Origin: Micromonospora sp. U21
GTDB taxonomy: Bacteria > Actinomycetota > Actinomycetes > Mycobacteriales > Micromonosporaceae
Reading direction: 5' to 3'
DNA: 64,000 nt
Assembly (NCBI RefSeq): GCF_018070045.1
Contig: NZ_JAGPYK010000003.1
Span: forward strand, 1-64,000
The translations under genes and the position numbers were made by a program. The stretch's first letter is position 1. Every line of letters begins with the position of its first letter. Under the pieces are notes generated by a model, which was not told the DNA's origin, did no database searches, and was given only the letters and a program-made list of their open reading frames with translations. Positions 16,078 through 24,657 of this stretch are shown here, in pieces.

Positions 16078-16899
16078 ATGACCGCGCCAACGATCACTGA
16101 GCAGTCGAGCACCACGACGAAGAGCACGAAGCTCGACCCGCGCGCCCTCACCGACAGCGCCACCGACCTGCTCAACGCCATGGCCGCGCTGCCGACCACC
16201 CACCCGTCGCGCGCCGCTCTGCGGGATCGGGCGATCGAGGCCTGGCTGCCGCTGGCCAACCACCTCGCCCACCGCTACAGCGGGCGGGGCGAGCCCACCG
16301 ACGACCTGGCGCAGACCGCCGCGGTCGGCCTCATCAAGGCCATCGACAAGTTCGACCCGTCCCGCGGCGTCGACTTCGCCGGGTACGCCATCCCCACGAT
16401 CATTGGCGAACTCAAGCGGCACTTCCGCGACCGCACCTGGGACATCCGGGTGCCCCGCCGGCTCCAGGAGCTGCGGCTGGCCATCTCCGACGCCAACAGC
16501 TCGCTCCTGCAGACCCTCGGCCGCTCGCCGACCGTCGCCGACATCGCCGCCCACCTCAAGCTCACCGAGGAAGAGGTGCTGGAGGGCCTGGAAGGCGCCC
16601 GCGCGTACAACGCGGTGTCGCTGTCCACCCCGACCGGCGACGGCGAGCGTGCCACCGAGCTGGGTGACATGCTCGGCGGCGAGGACGCCGAGTTCGAGCT
16701 CGCTGAGCTGCGGGTCGCCCTGGGCCCGGCGCTGGCCACGCTCGACGAGCGGGAGCAGAAGATCCTCACCCTGCGGTTCTACGGCAACCTGACGCAGTCG
16801 CAGATCGCCGAGCAGATCGGCGTCTCGCAGATGCACGTCTCCCGGCTGCTGGCCCGGGCGCTGACCAAGCTGCGCGGCCAGCTCGACGGCACGTACTAG
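16078..16899 (+). CDS. RNA polymerase sigma factor, SigB/SigF/SigG type (group 3)
   Basis: A 273-residue sigma factor. Region 2 is at about residues 55-125 (LANHLAHRYSGRGEPTDDL, GLIKAIDKFDPSRGVDFAGYA, then RDRTWDIRVPRRLQE). Region 3 is at about 130-180 (LGRSPTVADIAAHLKL). Region 4 is at about 215-265 (LDEREQKILTLRFYGNLTQS, then QIGVSQMHVSRLLARAL). The RVPRRLQE motif is diagnostic of the SigB/SigF stress and development group. Such factors are usually held by an RsbW-type anti-sigma factor, but none is next to it. ATG 16078 has GGGAGG 8 nt upstream. A strong hairpin follows directly. Confidence 0.92.
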   Translation: MTAPTITEQSSTTTKSTKLDPRALTDSATDLLNAMAALPTTHPSRAALRDRAIEAWLPLANHLAHRYSGRGEPTDDLAQTAAVGLIKAIDKFDPSRGVDFAGYAIPTIIGELKRHFRDRTWDIRVPRRLQELRLAISDANSSLLQTLGRSPTVADIAAHLKLTEEEVLEGLEGARAYNAVSLSTPTGDGERATELGDMLGGEDAEFELAELRVALGPALATLDEREQKILTLRFYGNLTQSQIAEQIGVSQMHVSRLLARALTKLRGQLDGTY

Positions 16900-16907
16900 G
16901 CGGTTCA

Positions 16908-16944
16908 CGATGGAGGGCCGGGTCGTCGACCCGGCCCTCCATCG
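16908..16944. terminator. Strong terminator after the sigma-factor gene
   Basis: A perfect 18-bp stem (CGATGGAGGGCCGGGTCG and its complement) with a single-base centre, starting 9 bp after the stop codon. There is no T-tract. Confidence 0.75.
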
Positions 16945-17019
16945 CGCTACGAATTGTCACGCGAACGTTACAGCGCGTCCGCTGTGCGTACCGGCCGGGC
17001 AGTGTGGCGGCCAGTCCCG

Positions 17020-17610
17020 TCAGCGGCTCACCGGCTCCCGCCACATCGGCCAGAACGGCGTGCCGTCCGGCACCCGGAACGGCTCGCCGGCCCGGTAGCC
17101 GTGCTGCGCGTACAGGTCCCGGCTGCGCGGGCTGCTCGCCTCCAGGTAACCGGGCATCCCGTTGGCGTCCAGCCACGCGTGGTGGTGCTCCAGCAGCGCG
17201 GTGCCCAGCCCCCGCCCCTGTCGGTCCGGCTGGACCGCCAGGAAGGCCAGATGGTGGTGGTCCGGATGCGGGTGGTTCGCCGCGAACAACTCGTCGAGAT
17301 GCTGGAACCGGTCGGTCCAGTCACCGCAGGCAGCGGCGAGCCGGGCATCGTAGTCGGGCGGCGGCGGGGCCGGCTCGCCGACCGAGGGGAACCAGACCGC
17401 GACCGCGGCCCGGTCCACGCTGGCGTACACCAGGCCGTGCCGCATCGCGTGCTCGACCAGGATCTCGAAGTTTCCGGCCAGCACGGCCTCCCGCTTGCTC
17501 GCGTCGGGCACCAGCCAGCGGGTCACCTCCAGGGCGGTGAACGCCTGGGCGATCCGGCCGGCCACCAGCGCGGTGTCCTCGAGCCCGAGCCGGCCGATGG
17601 CCACGCTCAT
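17020..17610 (-). CDS. GNAT-family N-acetyltransferase
   Basis: A 196-residue acetyltransferase. The acetyl-CoA-binding motif A is HLAFLAVQPDRQGRGLGTAL near residues 125-145, followed by the family's C-terminal YLEASSPRSRDLYAQHGYRAGEPF. The N-terminal half (AFTALEVTRWLVPDASKRE) fits the group that acts on small molecules. Substrate is not known. Its ATG overlaps the stop of the upstream amino-acid permease (ATGA), so the two are translationally coupled and may act on the same imported amine or amino acid; that link is inference from gene order. Confidence 0.85.
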   Translation of the reverse strand: MSVAIGRLGLEDTALVAGRIAQAFTALEVTRWLVPDASKREAVLAGNFEILVEHAMRHGLVYASVDRAAVAVWFPSVGEPAPPPPDYDARLAAACGDWTDRFQHLDELFAANHPHPDHHHLAFLAVQPDRQGRGLGTALLEHHHAWLDANGMPGYLEASSPRSRDLYAQHGYRAGEPFRVPDGTPFWPMWREPVSR

Positions 17611-19130
17611 CGGGGCACCTCCGCGCCGGCCGGTGCCGACGGCTGCTCCGCCGGCTGCACGGCGGCCGCGGCGCTCGCCGCGCCGAGGCCGATCCGGGCA
17701 TACGTGTCCGGGCGGCTGCTGCGCAGCACCAGCGCCCAGCCGACGCCCAACGCGGCCGCCACCGGGTAGACCGCCGGCAGCGCCCAGCGCAGGGTGGAGT
17801 CCGGCGCGACGCCGAGCAGGTTGGCGAAGTTCGACACGGCTAGCCAGATGATCACAAAGAGCGCGAGGGTGGCCAGGCCGGGTGCGATGATCCGCCGCCA
17901 GAGCGTCTCGCCGCCGCCGGCACGGAGGAAGTAGACGATCACGGCCACCGAGGTGGTGGCGATCAGCAGCAGCACGCCGAACCCGCCGGTGGTGCCGCCC
18001 CAGAAGAACAGCTTGACCACCGGGTCCCAGCCGTTCACCGCGTACAGCAGGATGACCACGAGGCCGAGGACGCTCTGCGCCAGCGAGGCGGCCCGCGGCG
18101 CGCCGCTGCGCGGCGAGGTCTGCCCGAACACCGCCGGCAGCACCCGCTCCCGACCGAGCGCGAACGTGTAGCGGGCCGTGGTGTTGTGGAACGAGATCAT
18201 CGCGGCCAGTACCGAGGTCAGGAAGAGCGCCTGGCCGATGGTGACGGCGGTGTCACCGAGGTGCTCGCCGGCCAGGTTGAAGATCAGCCCGACGCTCTGC
18301 TCGCCGGCCGCGGCGACGATCTGGTCCGGCCCGACGGCGACCGTCATGGTCCAGGAGGAGAGCGCGTACAGCCCGGCGATGATCGCGACCGAGAGGTACG
18401 TCGCCAGCGGCACCGTGCGCTTGGGATCCTTGCTCTCCTCGCTGAACACCACCGCGGACTCGAAGCCGACGAACCCGAGGATGGCCAGGACGAGCACCGC
18501 GCCCACCCCGGGCACGAAGAGGTTGTCCGGCGAGAACGAGGCGAAACTGACCTCGCCGCCGGCCGGATTGCCGAGCTGTCCCAGGTCGAAGATCAGGATC
18601 ACCACGATCTCGGCGACCAGCAGCGCCGCCAGCACCAGGCCGTTGATGTCCACCCGGAGCAGACCGAGCAGGCCCACCAGCGCCCACGCCACCAGGGCGA
18701 CGATCGACCAGTGCGGGTGCCCACCGAAGATCCGGTCGAGGACCGGCTCGGCGGCGACACCGATGGTGCCGTAGAGCCCGACCTGAAGCGCGTTGTACGC
18801 GATCAGCGCCACCCAGGCGGCGCCCACGCCGGCCGGCCGGCCCAGACCACGGGAGATGTAGGCGTAGAAGGCGCCGGCGTTCTCCACCCGGCGGGACATC
18901 GCCACGTAGCCCACCGAGAAGAGGGCGAGCACCGCGGCGACCACGAGGAAGGCCAGCGGGATGCCGGTCACCCCGATGACGCCGTAGCCGGTGGTGACGA
19001 CACCGGCCACCACGGTCAGTGGCGCGGCGGCGGAGAGCACGAAGAAGATCACCGAGGGGACGCCGAGGCGGCCTCGGGCAAGCGCTTCGGAGACGTTGCT
19101 GGGTCGGTCGACTGTCGATGTCGGGGGCAT
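17607..19130 (-). CDS. APC-family amino acid permease
   Basis: A 507-residue membrane transporter with about 12 transmembrane helices. The first helices carry the APC signature VIFFVLSAAAPLTVVAGVV, then YGVIGVTGIPLAFLVVA and VENAGAFYAYISRGLG. A central segment AILGFVGFESAVVFSEES matches the conserved helix 6 region. The cytosolic C-terminal tail is Ala/Pro-rich. It probably imports an amino acid or polyamine by proton symport. GGAG lies 7 nt before ATG 19130. It is coupled to the GNAT gene by a 4-nt overlap. The substrate cannot be assigned. Confidence 0.88.
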   Translation of the reverse strand: MPPTSTVDRPSNVSEALARGRLGVPSVIFFVLSAAAPLTVVAGVVTTGYGVIGVTGIPLAFLVVAAVLALFSVGYVAMSRRVENAGAFYAYISRGLGRPAGVGAAWVALIAYNALQVGLYGTIGVAAEPVLDRIFGGHPHWSIVALVAWALVGLLGLLRVDINGLVLAALLVAEIVVILIFDLGQLGNPAGGEVSFASFSPDNLFVPGVGAVLVLAILGFVGFESAVVFSEESKDPKRTVPLATYLSVAIIAGLYALSSWTMTVAVGPDQIVAAAGEQSVGLIFNLAGEHLGDTAVTIGQALFLTSVLAAMISFHNTTARYTFALGRERVLPAVFGQTSPRSGAPRAASLAQSVLGLVVILLYAVNGWDPVVKLFFWGGTTGGFGVLLLIATTSVAVIVYFLRAGGGETLWRRIIAPGLATLALFVIIWLAVSNFANLLGVAPDSTLRWALPAVYPVAAALGVGWALVLRSSRPDTYARIGLGAASAAAAVQPAEQPSAPAGAEVPR

Positions 19131-19174
19131 TCGACTACTCCGGTTGTCGAGGGGAGGGTGGGGTTACCGGGGGA

Positions 19175-19801
19175 TCATGGGACGCCACGGAGCACGGCGG
19201 CGCCGACGGCGGCCTCGGTGTGCCCGACGAGTTCCTTCAGCGGCGCCGGCAGCGCGGGGATGAGCACGTTCAGCCGGTGGTGGGCACGTGGGCCGGCGCT
19301 CCACAGCACCTCGCGGGTCAGTCCGGCGGCCACCACCAGGCCGAGCAGCAGGGCGTCCGGCACGCTCGGCGGGTCCGGCCGGTCCAGCAGGGCCCGCAGC
19401 CGGGTGGCCGGCCAGGCCACCGCGTTGAGATCGATCGGCAGGTAGCTGACGGAGGTGCGCAGCAGCCGGCGGCTCTCCTGGCGGCGCAGCATGCCGGCCC
19501 GGGCCAGCCGCTCCCCCACCGAGGTCGTCGCGCTCTGCGCCAGGAAGCTGAGCCAGGTGCGGACCGCCTGGTGCTGGGACTCGCCGATCAACTGGTCGAG
19601 CACGGTGTGTGCCAGCGCGTCGCCCGGCGGGCGCCGGTCGATGACGGTGACGTGCCCGCCGGAGACGGTGATGTGTCCATACAGGATCAACTCGCCGAGC
19701 AGCCCACCGGCCAGGCCGAGCCCGGTCGCGGCCGGGTGGAGTTTGGCCTTGCCGCGGCTGTCGTTGTGAGCGATGAGGAAGAACTCGTCGGCGATGAGCA
19801 A
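19175..19801 (-). CDS. GPP34 (Golgi phosphoprotein 3-like) family protein
   Basis: A 208-residue soluble, helical protein of the GPP34 fold: LIADEFFLIAHNDSRGK at the N-terminus, LGLAGGLLGELILYGHI, then DALAHTVLDQLIGESQ and an Ala/Leu-rich C-terminal helical bundle. In eukaryotes GPP34/GOLPH3 binds PI4P on Golgi membranes. Actinobacterial members are numerous and their role is unknown. The start is TTG 19801, giving the standard MLIADE opening, with GGAGG 4 nt upstream. It is divergent from the XRE/DUF397 pair, a common setting for developmental or secondary-metabolism regulators. Confidence 0.8.
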   Translation of the reverse strand: MLIADEFFLIAHNDSRGKAKLHPAATGLGLAGGLLGELILYGHITVSGGHVTVIDRRPPGDALAHTVLDQLIGESQHQAVRTWLSFLAQSATTSVGERLARAGMLRRQESRRLLRTSVSYLPIDLNAVAWPATRLRALLDRPDPPSVPDALLLGLVVAAGLTREVLWSAGPRAHHRLNVLIPALPAPLKELVGHTEAAVGAAVLRGVP

Positions 19802-19869
19802 CGGTCCTCCCGCACGGGTGTGTCCACAGTGATCGCGACCGGCAAAGGATGCACCGACAGCTACCGCAA

Positions 19870-19895
19870 TGCAACTCCCAGATTTGAAAGTTGCA
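19870..19895. promoter_or_regulatory. Inverted repeat between GPP34 and the XRE regulator
   Basis: TGCAACT and AGTTGCA form a perfect 7-bp dyad across 12 nt. It lies 48 bp upstream of the XRE gene, whose CAGACT -10 box is at 19931-19936, and 69 bp upstream of GPP34. It is a good candidate operator for the XRE protein controlling both directions. Confidence 0.5.
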
Positions 19896-19942
19896 CTCCG
19901 TGCAGGCCCGACCTGCGGATCTTGTCGTGACAGACTCGGACG

Positions 19943-20809
19943 GTGACCGCCACCCCCGCCGTCCCACCCGCCGCCAGCCCGACCGTGCGTCGTCGACGCA
20001 TCGCGCGGGAGCTGCGCCAGCTCCGGGAACGCGCGGGCATGACCCTCGATGTGGCGGCCCGCCAGCTTGACATGTCCAAGAGCAACCTCTCCCGGATCGA
20101 GACCGCGCAGATCGGCATCAGGCCGCGCGACGTCCGGGCCGCGCTGGCCCTCTACGAGGTGACCGGAGCGGACGCCGAGGCGCTGATCGAGATCGCCCGG
20201 AGCGCCCAGCAGCGGGGCTGGTGGCAGAACTACAGCGACGTGCTGCCCGAGTGGTTCGAGTTCTACGTCGGGCTGGAGGCCGAGGCGGTGGCGCTGCGCA
20301 CGTACGAGGCCGAGTCCGTGCCGGGCCTGTTGCAGACCGAGGCGTACGCCCGGGCGATCTACCGGCGCACCGCGGGCGAGGACGGCGTGGAGCGCAAGGT
20401 GGCTGCCCGGCTGCACCGGCAGGAGGTGCTGCGCCGCGACGATCCGGTCCGGTTGTCGGTGGTGCTCAACGAGGCGGTGCTCCTGCGCCCGGTGGGCGGC
20501 AACGCCGTGATGGGCGAGCAGCTGATCCACATGAGTCGAATCGCGCAACTACCGAACGTGACAATCCAGGTACTTCCATTCGCTGCCGGTGGGCATCCCG
20601 CGATGAGCACCCCGTACGTGATCCTCAACTTCGCCGACGCCGCCGACGCCTCCGTGGTTTACCTGGACAACCTCACGATGGGCCTGGCTCTGGAGGATGC
20701 CGACCAGGTGCTCGGGTATAGCCTTCTGCACGAGGAGCTGTGCCGGATGGCGCTCGATCCGGCGGCGTCGTTGACCCGTCTTGAGCAGGCTTCTCGTAAC
20801 TTTGCGTGA
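19943..20809 (+). CDS. XRE-type regulator with DUF5753 domain
   Basis: A 288-residue protein. Residues about 20-80 are a Cro/C1 helix-turn-helix (LRQLRERAGMTLDVAARQLD, then MSKSNLSRIETAQ). Residues about 100-280 are DUF5753 (WWQNYSDVLPEWFEFYVGLE, ESVPGLLQTEAYARA, then LPFAAGGHPAM). This architecture is the WhiJ-like family of actinobacteria, which works with small DUF397 proteins such as the one encoded 41 bp downstream. The GTG start has CAGACT 6 nt upstream and is probably leaderless. The dyad at 19870-19895 is the likely binding site. Confidence 0.88.
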   Translation: MTATPAVPPAASPTVRRRRIARELRQLRERAGMTLDVAARQLDMSKSNLSRIETAQIGIRPRDVRAALALYEVTGADAEALIEIARSAQQRGWWQNYSDVLPEWFEFYVGLEAEAVALRTYEAESVPGLLQTEAYARAIYRRTAGEDGVERKVAARLHRQEVLRRDDPVRLSVVLNEAVLLRPVGGNAVMGEQLIHMSRIAQLPNVTIQVLPFAAGGHPAMSTPYVILNFADAADASVVYLDNLTMGLALEDADQVLGYSLLHEELCRMALDPAASLTRLEQASRNFA

Positions 20810-20850
20810 CCGCGTCTGCGGCACGCCGACGCAGACGAGAGGTACCGCGG

Positions 20851-21051
20851 ATGACGGCGCACGACCTGACCCGGGCGGACTGGCGGACCAGCACGCGCAG
20901 CAGCGGCAACGGCAACTGCGTGGAGGTCGCGACAGCCGAAGGTCAGGTCGCCGTCCGGGACAGCAAGGACCGGTCGGGTCCGGTGCTCGCCTTCGACGCG
21001 CCGGCCTGGCGCACGTTCCTGCACGGCGTCGGCGAGGTCCACCGCAGCTGA
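20851..21051 (+). CDS. DUF397 protein, partner of the XRE regulator
   Basis: A 66-residue protein with the DUF397 core: WRTSTRSSGNGNCVEVA, VAVRDSKDRSGPVLAF and WRTFL. DUF397 proteins are thought to bind or antagonise the DUF5753 regulator encoded beside them. ATG 20851 has GAGG about 8 nt upstream and gives the normal N-terminus; an upstream in-frame ATG at 20806 would add an Arg-rich stretch overlapping the XRE stop codon and is less likely. Confidence 0.85.
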   Translation: MTAHDLTRADWRTSTRSSGNGNCVEVATAEGQVAVRDSKDRSGPVLAFDAPAWRTFLHGVGEVHRS

Positions 21052-21079
21052 GCCCCCGGGGCCGGTGCGAGACTGGGCC

Positions 21080-23653
21080 GTGCTCTCCGACGTAACCCTG
21101 GACCTGCCGGTACGCCCGGTGCTGCCGGCGCTGGTCGCGGCGCTCGACGCGGCCGGAGCCGGTATCCTGGTGGCCCCGCCGGGCACCGGTAAGACAACCC
21201 TCGCGCCGTTGGCCGTGGCCGACCGGGTCACCGGCCGGGTGGTGATCGCGCAACCCCGCCGGGTGGCCGCGCGCGCCGCCGCCCGGCGGATGGCCGAGCT
21301 GCTCGGCGAGCGGGTGGGCGACCGGGTCGGCTACGCGGTACGCGGCGAGCGCCAGGTCAGCCGTGCCACCCGGGTAGAGGTGGTCACCACCGGCCTGCTG
21401 GTCCGCCGGCTGCACCACGACCCGGAGCTGCCCGGCACAGGCGCGGTGCTGCTCGACGAGTGCCACGAGCGGCAACTCGACGCCGACCTCGCGCTGGCCT
21501 TCGCGGTGGAGGCACGGGCCACCCTCCGACCGGACCTGTGGCTGCTGGCGATGTCCGCCACCCCGGACACGGACCGGTTCGCCGGCCTGCTCGGCGGGTC
21601 CACCCCGGCCCCGGTCGTTCGCGCCGAGTCGGCGCTGCACCCGGTGCAGCGGGTCTGGGCGCCGCCGGCACGGCCGATCGCCGCGCCCGGGGGCGGGCCG
21701 GTGGACCGGGCCCTGCTCGACCACGTGGCGACCACCGTCCGGCGGGCGCTGCGCGAGCGCGACGGCGACGTGCTGGTCTTTCTGCCCGGGGCCGGTGAGA
21801 TCGCGGCGGTCACCGGCCGGCTGGCCGACCTGCGGGACGCCGTCGCGCTGCTGCCGCTGCACGGCCGGCAGCGCGGCAGCGAGCAGGACGCGGCCCTGCG
21901 TCCGGCGGATCGACGCCGGGTGGTGCTGGCCACCGCGCTGGCCGAGACGAGCCTGACCGTGCCGGGTGTGCGGGTGGTGGTGGACGCCGGGCTGTCCCGG
22001 GTCCCCCGCACCGACCTGGCCCGTGGGCTCGGCGCGTTGATCACCGTGCGCGTCTCCCGGGCCGCCGCCACCCAGCGGGCCGGCCGGGCCGGCCGGGAGG
22101 CTCCCGGGGCCGTCTACCGCTGCTGGTCCGCGGCGACCCACGAGCGGCTGCCCGCCCGGCCGGAGCCGGAGATCGCCACCGCCGACCTGACCGGCTTCGC
22201 GCTGGAGCTGGCCGCCTGGGGGCGGCCGGACGGCGTCGGGCTCGCGCTCCCCGACGCGCCGCCGGCGGCGGCGATGGCGGTGGCCCGGGACACGCTGGCC
22301 ACCCTGGGCGCGGTCGACGCGGACGGCCGGATCACCGGGCGGGGGCGGGCCATCGCCGCCGCCGGGGCGCACCCCCGGCTGGCCCGGGCGCTGCTCGACG
22401 GCGCGGGTCTGGTCGGCGCCGAACGGGCGGCCGAGGTGGTGGCCCTGCTCGCCGAGGAGAGCGCGGCCGGCCCGGGCGACGATCTGGTCGCCGGCTGGCG
22501 TCGGCTGCGCGCCGGGGCGGACGCGGGCGCGACCGCCCGCTGGCGGGCCGAGGTGCGCCGGCTACGAGGTGCCCTGCCCGCCGGCTCCCCGCCGCCGGGC
22601 CGCGCCACCGCCGACGCGGCCGGCCGGACGGGCAGCCCGGAAGCCAGCGGGCCCGCCGGCTCCGGTGGACTCAGTGACGACCTGGCCGCTGGGCTGCTGG
22701 TCGGGCTGGCGTACCCGGAGCGGCTGGCGCGGGTTCGGCGGCCGGGCGGTGCGGCGTACCTGATGACCGGTGGGACCGCCGCGGAACTGGCGGCGGGGTC
22801 GGGTCTGACCGGGTCGGACTGGCTGGCGGTGGCCGTCGCGGACCGTACCCCCGGCGCCCCCTCGGCGCGGATCCGCCGAGCCACGCCGCTGGACGAGGCG
22901 ACGGCCCGGGAGGCGGCCGGTCCGCTGCTGTCCACCCGCCGAGAGGTCGGCTGGTCCGACGGGGACGTGGTGGCCCGGGAGGTGACCCGGCTGGGGGCGA
23001 TCGTGCTGCAGGAGCGCCGGCTGGATCGTCCGGACCGGGCGGACGTGACCGCGGCGCTGCTGACCGGCCTGCGCCAGGACGGTCTGGGGCTGCTGTCCTG
23101 GACGCCGGCGGCCCGGGCGCTGCGCGAGCGGCTGGCGTTCACCCGGCACCACCTCGGCGCACCGTGGCCGGAGGTCAGCGACGAGGCGTTGCTCGCCGCC
23201 GCGCCGACCTGGCTGGGCCCGGAGCTCTCCGGCGCCCGGCGCCGCGCCGACCTGGCCCGGGTGGATGTGGCCGCGGCGCTGCGCCGGCTGCTGCCGTGGG
23301 CGCAGGCCGCCCAGCTGGACGAGCTGGCCCCGGAGCGGATCGCCGTCCCGAGTGGTTCGCGGATCCGGCTCGACTACAGCGACCCGGCGGCGCCGGTGCT
23401 GGCGGTGAAGCTCCAGGAGACGTTCGGCTGGCCGGCGGCCCCGCGCATCGGCGGCGGGCGGGTGCCGGTGCTGCTGCACCTGCTCTCCCCCGCCGGCCGG
23501 CCGGTGGCGGTCACCGCCGACCTGGCGTCGTTCTGGCGCACCGGCTACCCGCAGGTCCGCGGCGAGCTGCGCGGTCGCTATCCCCGGCACCCGTGGCCGG
23601 AGGATCCGACGACCGCGACGCCCACCCGGCGCGCCACACCGCGCCGGCGCTGA
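21080..23653 (+). CDS. hrpB: ATP-dependent helicase HrpB
   Basis: An 857-residue DEAH-type helicase. Walker A is APPGTGKTT near residues 32-40. Motif II is DECH (VLLDECHERQ) near residue 127 rather than canonical DEAH. Motif III is MSATPD, and motif VI is QRAGRAGRE. The HrpB C-terminal domain (ERIAVPSGSRIRLDY, then FGWPAAPRIGGGRVPVLLHLL) is complete. HrpB enzymes are poorly characterised RNA helicases. I prefer GTG 21080 because a GAGACT box lies 5 nt upstream and the fold begins shortly after; GTG 21065 in the same frame is possible. The 3' end nearly meets the opposing PP2C gene. Confidence 0.9.
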   Translation: MLSDVTLDLPVRPVLPALVAALDAAGAGILVAPPGTGKTTLAPLAVADRVTGRVVIAQPRRVAARAAARRMAELLGERVGDRVGYAVRGERQVSRATRVEVVTTGLLVRRLHHDPELPGTGAVLLDECHERQLDADLALAFAVEARATLRPDLWLLAMSATPDTDRFAGLLGGSTPAPVVRAESALHPVQRVWAPPARPIAAPGGGPVDRALLDHVATTVRRALRERDGDVLVFLPGAGEIAAVTGRLADLRDAVALLPLHGRQRGSEQDAALRPADRRRVVLATALAETSLTVPGVRVVVDAGLSRVPRTDLARGLGALITVRVSRAAATQRAGRAGREAPGAVYRCWSAATHERLPARPEPEIATADLTGFALELAAWGRPDGVGLALPDAPPAAAMAVARDTLATLGAVDADGRITGRGRAIAAAGAHPRLARALLDGAGLVGAERAAEVVALLAEESAAGPGDDLVAGWRRLRAGADAGATARWRAEVRRLRGALPAGSPPPGRATADAAGRTGSPEASGPAGSGGLSDDLAAGLLVGLAYPERLARVRRPGGAAYLMTGGTAAELAAGSGLTGSDWLAVAVADRTPGAPSARIRRATPLDEATAREAAGPLLSTRREVGWSDGDVVAREVTRLGAIVLQERRLDRPDRADVTAALLTGLRQDGLGLLSWTPAARALRERLAFTRHHLGAPWPEVSDEALLAAAPTWLGPELSGARRRADLARVDVAAALRRLLPWAQAAQLDELAPERIAVPSGSRIRLDYSDPAAPVLAVKLQETFGWPAAPRIGGGRVPVLLHLLSPAGRPVAVTADLASFWRTGYPQVRGELRGRYPRHPWPEDPTTATPTRRATPRRR

Positions 23654-23659
23654 GGCCGT

Positions 23660-24385
23660 CTACTCCTCCACCACGTCGGCCACCACGACGGTGACGTTGT
23701 CCGGCCCGCCGGCGTGCAGCGCCAGGTCGATCAGCTTGCCGGCGCAGGCGGCTCGGTCCGGGTAGCTGGCGAGCACCTCGGCGAGGGTGTCCGAGCGGAC
23801 CACGTTGGAGAGCCCGTCGCTGCACAGCAGCCACCGGTCGCCGACCCGGGGCACCATCGTCGCGTACGACGGGGAGACATCCTCGCCCTGCAACGCCTGG
23901 GTGACCACCGCCCGGCGCGGGTGGCTGCTGGCCTGGTCCGCGGTGATCACGCCCTGGTCCACCAGCATCTGGACGAAGGTGTCGTCGCGGGTGACCTGTT
24001 TGAGCACTCCCTCGCGGAACAGGTACGCCCGCGAGTCACCGACGTGCACGAGGGCGAGGCAGGTGCCGGTACGGGCGAAGAGCAGGGCGGTCAGCGTCGT
24101 GCCCATGCCCTGGCGCTCCGGGTCCTCGGCGACCGCCTGCCGGATCCGGGTGGTGGCCAGCGCGATGCCGCCCTGGAGCGCGGCCACCAGGGCGTCCTCG
24201 GGGGTCTCCACGTCCAGAGGAGCGACCGCGTCGATGGTGAGCGCGCTGGCCAGGTCACCGGCCGCCATCCCGCCCATGCCGTCGGCGACGGCGACGAGCC
24301 AGCTCCCGGCGTGCAGGGCGTCCTGGTTTCCGCTGCGGATCAGCCCACGGTCGCTCGTTCCCACGGAACGCAGCTTCAGGGTCAT
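23660..24385 (-). CDS. PP2C-family serine/threonine protein phosphatase
   Basis: A 241-residue soluble phosphatase. The metal-binding motifs of bacterial PP2C enzymes are all present: RSGNQDALH, VADGMGGMAAGD near residues 33-44, VGDSRAYLFR, CSDGLSNVV, and GGPDNVTVVVAD at the end. It consists of the catalytic domain only, without the transmembrane segment of PstP. It would reverse Ser/Thr phosphorylation by Hanks-type kinases, none of which is in the window. The start ATG 24385 lies 7 nt after a CAGGCT box, suggesting a leaderless mRNA. Divergent from the cellulase gene. Confidence 0.9.
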   Translation of the reverse strand: MTLKLRSVGTSDRGLIRSGNQDALHAGSWLVAVADGMGGMAAGDLASALTIDAVAPLDVETPEDALVAALQGGIALATTRIRQAVAEDPERQGMGTTLTALLFARTGTCLALVHVGDSRAYLFREGVLKQVTRDDTFVQMLVDQGVITADQASSHPRRAVVTQALQGEDVSPSYATMVPRVGDRWLLCSDGLSNVVRSDTLAEVLASYPDRAACAGKLIDLALHAGGPDNVTVVVADVVEE

Positions 24386-24594
24386 GGGAGGCAGCCTGCC
24401 AGGCGAAGGGCGCAGTTGTCTCTAGGAGATCAGGACGACGACGCGTGGCGCGGCCAATGTCACGTGTCCGCCCCGGCGCGTCGCGGCACCCCGGCCCGGC
24501 GTGGTGCTGAGCCTACCGCCCTCGTCGGACGGCGAAAGCCATCCAGTCGGATCGATTGACACGGCGTACCGCCGCTGGAAACATCGAGCCGATG

Positions 24595-24612
24595 CCTGGG
24601 AGCGCTCCCAGG
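24595..24612. promoter_or_regulatory. CebR operator upstream of the GH9 cellulase
   Basis: CCTGGGAGCGCTCCCAGG is a perfect 18-bp palindrome whose central 14 bp (TGGGAGCGCTCCCA) is exactly the known binding site of CebR, the LacI-family repressor of cellulose/cellobiose genes in Streptomyces and relatives. It lies 46 bp before the GTG start. A TTGACA at 24556-24561 could be the -35 box, which would put the operator at the transcription start. The gene is therefore probably repressed without cellobiose. Confidence 0.85.
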
Positions 24613-24657
24613 TTCTCGCCACCACCCGTCCCCGAATCCGTCCCGGAAGGACTCCCC

